A stretch of DNA of 32,357 nucleotides from Eubacteriales Family XIII. Incertae Sedis bacterium. Lineage in GTDB: Bacteria > Bacillota > Clostridia > Peptostreptococcales > Anaerovoracaceae. The notes beneath the pieces are model-generated. The model saw only the letters and a list, made by a program, of their open reading frames with translations, did not search any database and was not told where the DNA came from. The first letter of the stretch is position 1. Every line of letters begins with the position of its first letter. Shown in pieces: positions 9,555 to 16,630 of this stretch. The stretch covers positions 1-32,357 of the forward strand of contig JAITKU010000247.1 of NCBI GenBank assembly GCA_031278255.1, given 5' to 3'. The translations under genes were made by a program, and so were the position numbers.

Positions 9555-9970
9555 GGCTCGTCCCGCAGCTTCTCGCTGGCCGTGCTTCCCTCTATGACGT
9601 AGACGCCCGCGTTTTCTTCGTCGGATATGCCCATCAACCGGTTCCCCGCCATGATCCGCTCGATCGGGACCTCGACCCTGTAGGGGATCATCTCCCGCTC
9701 GTCGAACGCGTTCCGCCTGTACCGCACGCGGTTGTCCGTCTCGATGACGATCTCGCTTTCGGCGAGCTTAAAGCGCTTGGCGATGTCGCGCGCGAGCGCC
9801 GCCTTGATCGCGGGCGTGAACCGGCCCTCCTGCTTGGCCTGTTCCTTTGCGCCGTAGACGAGTTCCTGCAGGGCCGCGATCCTGCCCTGATTCATCTGTT
9901 CGAGCGCAAACTGCATGATGAACACCATGATGAGCGGCAACATCGCCGCCAACACGATAAATTGTTTCAC
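9551..9970 (-). CDS. Membrane-anchored pilin-like protein of the Tad-like operon
   Basis: (V/M)KQFIVLAAMLPLIMVFIMQFALEQMNQGRIAALQELVYGAKEQAKQEGRF...IPYRVEVPIERIM. GTG start at 9970 with upstream GGGAGG. Confidence 0.6.
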   Translation of the reverse strand: MKQFIVLAAMLPLIMVFIMQFALEQMNQGRIAALQELVYGAKEQAKQEGRFTPAIKAALARDIAKRFKLAESEIVIETDNRVRYRRNAFDEREMIPYRVEVPIERIMAGNRLMGISDEENAGVYVIEGSTASEKLRDEP

Positions 9971-10034
9971 AGTCTTGTCCTCCCTCGGCACATGGGCATA
10001 AAGCGCGCCGCGGCCGCGCGGGGTTTTCGCCCCG

Positions 10035-10181
10035 TCACGGTTCCCGCGTGCGCAGTTCGATCTCGTCCGCCCATATCCCTTTCACCGTCGATAGCATCGA
10101 ATGCTCGCCGGGGCCCGCGATCATGCTGTAGATCGCAAGCCCGAGCGCCAGCATCGCGATCAAAACGATAAACTGCTTCAT
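10035..10181 (-). CDS. 48-aa single-TM protein of the Tad-like operon (absent from the supplied ORF track)
   Basis: Translated by hand: MKQFIVLIAMLALGLAIYSMIAGPGEHSMLSTVKGIWADEIELRTREP*. ATGA overlap with the upstream stop; N-terminus nearly identical to its neighbours. Confidence 0.65.
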   Translation of the reverse strand: MKQFIVLIAMLALGLAIYSMIAGPGEHSMLSTVKGIWADEIELRTREP

Positions 10182-10324
10182 GACTCGTCAAATTTGAGGA
10201 CCGATTCCATTTGACGCTTCGTCTCATCCGTAATCACCTCCGTCGTGACTTCAAACGACAGGATCATCCACGAAATCGCGATGCCCAGTATCACCGTGGC
10301 CAATAAGATAATCGTCTGTTTCAT
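10178..10324 (-). CDS. 48-aa single-TM protein of the Tad-like operon
   Basis: MKQTIILLATVILGIAISWMILSFEVTTEVITDETKRQMESVLKFDES. Start at 10324 is preceded by AAGGAG; stop overlaps the next ATG. Confidence 0.65.
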   Translation of the reverse strand: MKQTIILLATVILGIAISWMILSFEVTTEVITDETKRQMESVLKFDES

Positions 10325-10379
10325 CGTAAACTCCTTTCCGAGTTCTTTCAATCCGAACGGCGGCGCCCCGTGCCCGGCG

Positions 10380-11027
10380 CTAGAAAAACAAGTCGCGCAG
10401 CATGTCCCGCTGTTCCACAAAATACGCGATAAATATGAAATTCACAAATATGAGCAATATATTGACAATTACGGGAATGTAGATCAAATCGCTCAGCAGT
10501 TCGTCCCGTTTCTTGCGTGCCGTGACGCGCATCTCTTTCAGGCTTTTCTGGTAAGAGATCAGCGACGCGGTGAGTTCGCGCGGATCGATATCGTCCCATT
10601 GCAGGACAACGCGGATGAAATCCAGTCCGAGTCCGTCGCCGACCGCCTCCCCGAATTTCTTCGCGGCCTCCTCCCGTTTGTTGAGCCGCAGAAGCCCCAG
10701 GGTCTTGGCGTAGGCGGGCTGCAGTACGCCCCGGTTCTCCGCGAGCCTCTGCAACGCGAGGTCCGCGCTCATGCTCCCGCTCATCCCCACGGCCGTGACA
10801 TTCCGCAGGAAGCTGATGGCCTCGTAGATTTCCCTGTCCTTGCGCTCTTTCTGCAGCTGTTCCCGCAGGTCTTTGAGTCCCGCGCGCAGACGCGCTCCCG
10901 TGCGCCGCGCCCCGTCCCTGCCGCGATCGAGAACGGCCAGACGGCGCCTGACGGGCAGTGTCAGCCAGCGTGCGGCGCAGGCCGCGAGCAGACAGGCCCC
11001 GTATACGCAGTAAGTGATCCGCTCCAT
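10380..11027 (-). CDS. TadC-like inner-membrane platform protein (type II secretion F-like)
   Basis: N-terminal TM, long amphipathic helices (RNVTAVGMSGSMSADLALQRLAENRG...YQKSLKEMRVTARKKRDELLSDLIYIPVIVNILLIFVNFIFIAYF), and position in the operon. Confidence 0.55.
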   Translation of the reverse strand: MERITYCVYGACLLAACAARWLTLPVRRRLAVLDRGRDGARRTGARLRAGLKDLREQLQKERKDREIYEAISFLRNVTAVGMSGSMSADLALQRLAENRGVLQPAYAKTLGLLRLNKREEAAKKFGEAVGDGLGLDFIRVVLQWDDIDPRELTASLISYQKSLKEMRVTARKKRDELLSDLIYIPVIVNILLIFVNFIFIAYFVEQRDMLRDLFF

Positions 11028-11039
11028 ATGCCCCTCCTT

Positions 11040-11987
11040 TCAGTAATCCAGCTTCCGGTGCGTGGCAAGTTCGATCAGGATCACGTTCACGACGAAGAAC
11101 ATGGCGATCAGGACCAGCAACGTGAAGCCCGCGGGCGTGCCGAGTTGGTTCCGAAGCAGCTCGGGGAAAGACAGGCCGAGAAAGCGTATCGAGAGTACGA
11201 TCGAACCGAGGTACAAAAAGGGCGCGAAAAAGGTGATAATGCGCGAGGATTCCGCGTTCATCCGTTTCGTTTCCTCCATGACGGCCCGCGCGTCGCGCAG
11301 TTGCACGAGGATGTCCTCTATACCGGGGGATACGTTCATGCCCTGCTCGGCGCCGAGCCTGATGTTGTAGGCCAGCATACGGCTCCAGTTCGTATCGACG
11401 GCGCGCGCGAAAGCCTCCGTTGCGCGCTGCAGTTTTTCGCTGTTTCCCGCATTCCGGATCGCGAGCAGCAGTTTGAAGAGATGTCTGCCGCAGACGCGGA
11501 ACTCCGCGCTGTTCGCGACCAGCTTTTCGAGCGTTTCACAGACGTTGTAATTCTCTATCCTGTAGCGATTCAGAAAGGCCGCCACAAGACGCTCCCCCTC
11601 TTGGCTTCCGCGCCGCCTTATCGTCTCGGCCCGTATCCTGAGCAGGAGATAGGGCGTCAAACCGGCCGCGAGCGCGCCCGGCACGACCGCGGGCAAGCGC
11701 ATACTCTGCAGACCCGCGAAGAGCATACACAGGAAGATAAGCCCGCTCACGATCCGAAAGGTATTCGTCGAGTACCGCCTCTTGCACACGGTATGCAGCA
11801 GCGAGGCGATGTGTTCCTCCAAGGCGTCCGCCCGCGCGACGCGGCTTCCGAGATAGAGCCTGTGCCGCGTTTTCAGGACCAGAAGCAAGGTCCTGCACTG
11901 CTCGATACGCGCCAGCAGCAGCCCGCCCGCGAAGAGCGCGTAGAAAACGCCCGTGATCAGTATGCCGATGTTTTCCGTGCCTATCAT
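11040..11987 (-). CDS. TadB-like platform protein (type II secretion F-like)
   Basis: MIGTENIGILITGVFYALFAGGLL...EQGMNVSPGIEDILVQLRDARAVMEETKRMNAES... and C-terminal TM segments. ATGA overlap with the ATPase gene. Confidence 0.6.
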   Translation of the reverse strand: MIGTENIGILITGVFYALFAGGLLLARIEQCRTLLLVLKTRHRLYLGSRVARADALEEHIASLLHTVCKRRYSTNTFRIVSGLIFLCMLFAGLQSMRLPAVVPGALAAGLTPYLLLRIRAETIRRRGSQEGERLVAAFLNRYRIENYNVCETLEKLVANSAEFRVCGRHLFKLLLAIRNAGNSEKLQRATEAFARAVDTNWSRMLAYNIRLGAEQGMNVSPGIEDILVQLRDARAVMEETKRMNAESSRIITFFAPFLYLGSIVLSIRFLGLSFPELLRNQLGTPAGFTLLVLIAMFFVVNVILIELATHRKLDY

Positions 11988-13345
11988 GAAGCTTTCCCTC
12001 CCTCCGCCAATCTTCGCAGCGCCGCGTCGAAGCGGCGGAAAGCCTCCGCGTCCTCCTCCTCGCCCGCGATCCGCTTGTCCGCGCCGATATGGTAATGCCA
12101 ATTCCAGCGATCCTCCGCGTGGACATAGCTGCAGATCTCCGTCATCGCGACGCGGCGGCTTTCGGGATGCAGGCCCAGTTCATAGATACCGCGCAGCCGC
12201 TTCTTTCCCCTGTTTTTGAGCTGGATGAAATGAAATACGTAGTCGAAGCTGCCCGCAACCCTGCGCGCCGTCTCCTCGATCTCGCCGCCCATCGTGCGCA
12301 CGATCTCCACCGCAACGTCGTGCGCAAAACTCATGGGATCGCGCGTATGAAAGGTGAGTTTCATGCGGCGCGTGCCCTTCCGCGCCATGCGGACCGCCGT
12401 ATCCAGCGCGACGCCGTCCCGCGCCTCCGCCAGAATAAAGTAATCCGCATCGCTTCGCAGGAGATTTTTCGAGATGTTCTGCAGCTTCTCCCGATCCGCG
12501 ATCAGCTGGATGATCGGCGCCTTTGGCATGAGTTTGTGCAGCGGAATCTCCGGATCCGTCTCCACCATCACGCCCTCAAGCCGGCTGTCCTCGCAATTCT
12601 GCCAGGTGGAGAGGAAAGTGGTCTTTGCCGAACGGACGGGGCCGCAGAACGCCACGTTGTAACCCACGCGCGCCATGTGCTTGAAGAACTCCACCGCCTC
12701 GGCCGGTATGGAACCCCGCGCGGCCTGCTCCTCAAAACTGTAGTGCGGTATGATGTAGCGTCTGAATATGATCGCGTCCTGCCCGAACTTGGTCATGCCG
12801 CCGCGAAATATCGTCACCCGCGTCCCGTCCAGCATGTACAGCTCATGAAACTCCTTGTCGAGGCGCTCGTCCGGCGTCAGCAACAGGAAAGCGCGCAACA
12901 TCTGCTCCCTGCGCTCCGGGCCGATCCGCTGCGGCTTCAGGCACATCGCGCCGTCCTCCAAAAAGTAGACGCGATCCCCTATGATCTTCGCGGAACTGCT
13001 CTCCGAGAAAGCGTCCGTGAACCACTCCGACATGCCGGCCAATCCCCAATTCTCGTGATAAACGGCGTCCGTCAGGGAAGGATACCAACTCGGAAAGGCG
13101 GTCCTTTCGCCCTTGAACCTGCGCAACAGGCCCGATATCTTGTTCTTAAAATAGGAGACCTCCTTTTCATAACCGATGATGGCCCGCTTCTGGATCGCAA
13201 GTATCCTGTGCGCGTCGTTCTTCTCTTCCTCCCATTCCCGCCGGAACTCGGCTTCGATCTTCTCACAGATACCCGCAAAACTCAAGGCCTCCCGGTCGCG
13301 CGGCGATTGCTCGGCCAGATATCGCTCTATATAAAACTTTTCCAA
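11984..13345 (-). CDS. CpaF/TadA-like secretion ATPase with non-canonical Walker A
   Basis: FFKHMARVGYNVAFCGPVRSAKTTFLSTWQNCED...RSDADYFILAEARDGVALDTAVRMARKGTRRMKLTFHTRDP. TTG start at 13345 preceded by AAGGAG; frame matches track ORF 11984..13504. Confidence 0.75.
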   Translation of the reverse strand: MEKFYIERYLAEQSPRDREALSFAGICEKIEAEFRREWEEEKNDAHRILAIQKRAIIGYEKEVSYFKNKISGLLRRFKGERTAFPSWYPSLTDAVYHENWGLAGMSEWFTDAFSESSSAKIIGDRVYFLEDGAMCLKPQRIGPERREQMLRAFLLLTPDERLDKEFHELYMLDGTRVTIFRGGMTKFGQDAIIFRRYIIPHYSFEEQAARGSIPAEAVEFFKHMARVGYNVAFCGPVRSAKTTFLSTWQNCEDSRLEGVMVETDPEIPLHKLMPKAPIIQLIADREKLQNISKNLLRSDADYFILAEARDGVALDTAVRMARKGTRRMKLTFHTRDPMSFAHDVAVEIVRTMGGEIEETARRVAGSFDYVFHFIQLKNRGKKRLRGIYELGLHPESRRVAMTEICSYVHAEDRWNWHYHIGADKRIAGEEEDAEAFRRFDAALRRLAEGGKAS

Positions 13346-14103
13346 CGCTTTCTCCTTTTGCGCGAGGCGGATCCGCCCCCATCCCCGCCGACCAGCGCGT
13401 CCGTCAGCGCCGCGATATCGTCCGCAAAACCGTCCGCCGCGCTCGCCCACAGGGTTTTGCGTTCGATCTCCGCCTGCCGCCCGCCCCGGACGAAGCGTAC
13501 GCAATAAAACCGCCCCTCTTCCTCCGCGAGCCTGCGCGCCACGTAATCCACGGGATAGATGTCTTTCTCGATATAGTTGTTCAGGATATAGGCTTTCGGC
13601 ATGACGCCGAGTCTTTCGTACAAAACCCTGCGCTTCTCCCAGCGCGCCAGCGCCGTTTCCTGCTGTGTCAGCACGAGGAAGCGGTTTGCGTCGTACAAAA
13701 GCGCGCCGAACGCAAGGCCGTTGTCCAAGCGGTTGCCGCCGTCCACAACGACGAAATCAAAGACCCGCCCGGCCACGTCCATCAGGAAAGCGGTCGCTTC
13801 GGGCATGTAGTAGCGCTCCTCTTCCTCGTTGGCGATGCCGCCGAGTACAAACAGGTTCCTAAGTCGCAGACAGTGCGCGATCAACTCCTCCTCGCCGAGC
13901 AGCCGGCTTTCGATCCGGCTCTTCAGCGCGTCTACGCTCTCCGCGCCCTCACGCACGTACTCCGTACTCTCGCGGCCGTTCAAGGCCAGAAACAGCACCT
14001 TTTTCTCGGGCAACCTCTCGGCGACGGACTCCGCCGCGGACAGGGCCACCATCGTCGCGCCCACCTTATTGTCGATCCCATGAAATATGAAATGTTCGCT
14101 CAA
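13327..14103 (-). CDS. CpaE/MinD-like P-loop ATPase of the Tad-like operon
   Basis: MSEHFIFHGIDNKVGATMVALSAAESVAERL...VFDFVVVDGGNRLDNGLAFGALLYDANRFLVLTQQE: ParA/MinD-like fold with a degenerate P-loop. Confidence 0.7.
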   Translation of the reverse strand: MSEHFIFHGIDNKVGATMVALSAAESVAERLPEKKVLFLALNGRESTEYVREGAESVDALKSRIESRLLGEEELIAHCLRLRNLFVLGGIANEEEERYYMPEATAFLMDVAGRVFDFVVVDGGNRLDNGLAFGALLYDANRFLVLTQQETALARWEKRRVLYERLGVMPKAYILNNYIEKDIYPVDYVARRLAEEEGRFYCVRFVRGGRQAEIERKTLWASAADGFADDIAALTDALVGGDGGGSASRKRRKRWKSFI

Positions 14104-14106
14104 CTG

Positions 14107-14766
14107 TCATCCCTCCCTTTGAATCAATAGGAGCGAGGGCGCGCCCGCGCTCTCGGCAAAGGCCCGTATCGTCTCGTAGGCCGCCTTGGTCGCGATGATC
14201 TCCACATGGTCTATCATCGCGTTCGCGTCCGTGCGCGATTTCCTGTCGAGCGTCTCGGACAGCGTTTCGCCGCTCGGCAGCATATCGCGCACCTCGAGTT
14301 CCCCCGCGTCCTTTACAAAGGCGAGCCGGTAGCGCCCAAGGCCCGTCCCGTCGCCGAGCGCGGACGCGATCTCCACCGTATCGCCGCGCCGCAGCGCGCT
14401 GCTGCGCATGGCAATCCACGCGGCCGGTATCACGAAGAAGGATTCCCCCTCCTTCAGATAACTCTCCTCGAGCGCAAATACGTCCGAGGACAACTGCTGC
14501 CGCGCGGAAACGGGCCAAGCCGTTCTCTTTCCCACGATCTCCTTTTCACGCCCCGCGGAAAAGCCGTTCTCGATCACGCCGTCCTTGGGGACCAGCACGG
14601 TCGCGAGCATATCCGCGCGCACGACCGCGCCCGCACGGATGTCCGCGCCCGCGACCACCACCCGATCCATGAGCAGCTTACTCCGCCCCGTCGTTTCCCA
14701 GAACACGAGCCCGGCAACGGAGAGAATCGCCAGCAATACGCCCAAAGCCGGCCTCCATCGTTTCAA
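14107..14766 (-). CDS. CpaB-like SAF-domain protein
   Basis: One N-terminal TM then MDRVVVAGADIRAGAVVRADMLATVLVPKDGVI...ETL...GDTVEIASAL. TTG start at 14766 is 7 nt after GGAGG. The track start at 14910 falls inside the promoter. Confidence 0.65.
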   Translation of the reverse strand: MKRWRPALGVLLAILSVAGLVFWETTGRSKLLMDRVVVAGADIRAGAVVRADMLATVLVPKDGVIENGFSAGREKEIVGKRTAWPVSARQQLSSDVFALEESYLKEGESFFVIPAAWIAMRSSALRRGDTVEIASALGDGTGLGRYRLAFVKDAGELEVRDMLPSGETLSETLDRKSRTDANAMIDHVEIIATKAAYETIRAFAESAGAPSLLLIQREG

Positions 14767-14890
14767 AACATCGCCTCCTTTCTCTGTGGGAATCCGCCTC
14801 GCCCGCCGCGTAAAAATCGCCGCGGCGCTTTCATCCGGCCGGCGCGGCGATTTCCGCGCATCCGACGCAAGGGCCTCCCATTTATTTTTT

Positions 14891-14918
14891 ATTATACCAT
14901 CATATTCCATAATGTCAA
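14891..14918 (-). promoter_or_regulatory. Consensus sigma-70-type promoter of the Tad-like operon
   Basis: Minus strand TTGACA (14918-14913), 16-nt spacer, TATAAT (14896-14891). Confidence 0.85.
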
Positions 14919-15002
14919 GATGTTTTTTGAAGAAATTTAAAATATTTTAAAATAATCCTTTAAAAGGATATATGAATGCGCGCGACGCCGTCGTTTGCGC
15001 CG

Positions 15003-15033
15003 AAAAAAAAAGCCGTTCTGTCGAAGCGGCTTT
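15003..15033 (-). terminator. Rho-independent terminator of the acyl-CoA operon
   Basis: Minus strand AAAGCCG-CTTCGACAGAA-CGGCTTTTTTTTT: 7-bp stem (plus an inner TTC/GAA pairing) followed by a T-run. Confidence 0.9.
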
Positions 15034-15190
15034 CATCAGAGGTCCTATTTGCATTGCGGCCGGGTTCGCCGTAAATCCTGTTTGAGGGAACAAAGGCGCC
15101 GGGGGATTGGGCGTCGTCGTTCAAGTTCAGTATGGCTTTCTTCACGATCCCGCTTTGTACGCATACAAATCACCCCATCCGATTTATGCG

Positions 15191-15234
15191 CAGGACCGCA
15201 CAACGCCGCCTCACGGCCGGCGCGTGCGGTCCTG
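15191..15234. other. Strong hairpin in the 3' region of the acyl-CoA operon
   Basis: CAGGACCGCAC (15191-15201) pairs perfectly with GTGCGGTCCTG (15224-15234), with a further inner CGCCG/CGGCG pairing. Confidence 0.7.
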
Positions 15235-15274
15235 TGGTTTGCGCGAGGCCCGGGATTCCGGACCGGCGTCGGCG

Positions 15275-16606
15275 TCAGCGCTTGTTGCTCCTGCGCCAAA
15301 CGCCCAGCTGTTCCGCTTCCCGGATCAATTCATCCCGAAAATCGGGATGCGCGATCGAAATAATCGCCTCGGCCCGCTCCCAGAACGTGCGTCCTTTCAG
15401 GTCCACGACGCCGTATTCCGTAACGAGGAAATGCACCATGGTCCGCGGCGCCGTCACGACGGCCCCGGGCGTGAGGACGGACTTGATTCTGGATACCAGC
15501 GCGCCCTTTTTCGTATAGGCGGAACTCATGCAGATGAAAGCCCGCCCGCCTTTCGAGCGATACGCGCCGTAGGTGAAATCCACCTGCCCGCCCGTTCCGC
15601 TGATCTGTCTGGTACCCGCGGATTCCGAACACACCTGCCCCAGAATATCCACCTCGACGCAGTTGTTGATCGCCACAACCTTGTCGTTTTTCGCGATCAC
15701 GAAAGGATCGTTCGTGTAATCCACCGGATAGAAAGCGACCTGCGGATTGTCGTTGATGAAATCGTAGGTTGTTCGGCCGCCCAGCGCAAAGGTGCAGACG
15801 ACCTTGTATTTGTCGATGTTCTTTCGCGCGCCCGTCACGCGGCCCGCGTCGATCATATCCACAAAGGAATCCACGAACATCTCCGTGTGGATGCCGAGGT
15901 CTTTCAGATCGGATTTTGCGATCATCGCGCCCACGGCGTTCGGCATACCGCCGATCCCCAGTTGCAGACAGTCCCCGTCCTCCAGGCGTTCCATAATCAA
16001 TTCCGCGATCTTCTGATCCGTCTCGCTCGGAACGATGGGCGGCAGTTCCGGCAGCAGCCAATTCGCCTCCGTGATCTTGGACACCTTGCTGATGTGGACG
16101 GCCTCTTGAAAACCGCCGTAGCACTTGGGCATGTTGGGATTCACTTCGAGTATGATCGTATCCGCGGTTTCGCAGAGCGCCATCGCGTGCGACACCTGCG
16201 GCCCAAAATTGAAATATCCCCATTCGTCCATCGGGGGAACGGCCAGAAACAACACGTTTGTATCGATGTGTTCCCTGTAATACCGCGGCTGTTCGTGATA
16301 CAGCACCGGCAGATGCCAGCACAGACCTTGGTCACTGAGTACCCTTTCAAAGGCGCCCAGATGCGTGCTGTTATACGTGAAATGCGCGTTTTCGGGATCC
16401 GCTTTCACCACCTCCGGCGTCCCGATGCGCGAGGTTCCGCGAATCTTCACGTCGAACAGCTCGTCCTTTCTCTTGGCAAGCGCCCTGTCCAATTCCACGA
16501 CCTGACCCGCGAAAGCGCCGTATTCCACCCAATCTCCGGATTTGACCGCTCGGACGGCCTCATCCGCCGTAACCAGTTTGCGCCTGTATTCTTCTCGATA
16601 ATTCAC
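15275..16606 (-). CDS. Acetyl-CoA hydrolase/transferase family CoA-transferase (butyryl-/4-hydroxybutyrate CoA-transferase-like)
   Basis: ESAGTRQISGTGGQVDFTYGAYRSKGGRAFICMSSAYTKKG...VTEYGVVDLKGRTFWERAEAIISIAHPDFRDELI. Confidence 0.9.
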   Translation of the reverse strand: MNYREEYRRKLVTADEAVRAVKSGDWVEYGAFAGQVVELDRALAKRKDELFDVKIRGTSRIGTPEVVKADPENAHFTYNSTHLGAFERVLSDQGLCWHLPVLYHEQPRYYREHIDTNVLFLAVPPMDEWGYFNFGPQVSHAMALCETADTIILEVNPNMPKCYGGFQEAVHISKVSKITEANWLLPELPPIVPSETDQKIAELIMERLEDGDCLQLGIGGMPNAVGAMIAKSDLKDLGIHTEMFVDSFVDMIDAGRVTGARKNIDKYKVVCTFALGGRTTYDFINDNPQVAFYPVDYTNDPFVIAKNDKVVAINNCVEVDILGQVCSESAGTRQISGTGGQVDFTYGAYRSKGGRAFICMSSAYTKKGALVSRIKSVLTPGAVVTAPRTMVHFLVTEYGVVDLKGRTFWERAEAIISIAHPDFRDELIREAEQLGVWRRSNKR

Positions 16607-16630
16607 TTCAAGACCTGCCTTTCACCCGAA

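Noticed and set aside
10245-12095. 616-aa plus-strand ORF
   Set aside because: Antisense to the TadB/TadC-like genes, which carry an operon-consistent frame and coupled starts.
13327-14103. Degenerate P-loop of the CpaE-like protein as a novelty
   Set aside because: CpaE-family proteins are known to have deviant MinD-type P-loops (GVGATT-like), so this alone is not unusual.
14960-15145. 61-aa minus-strand ORF MKKAILNLNDDAQSPG...
   Set aside because: Reads straight through the intrinsic terminator hairpin and T-run; no supporting conservation visible.
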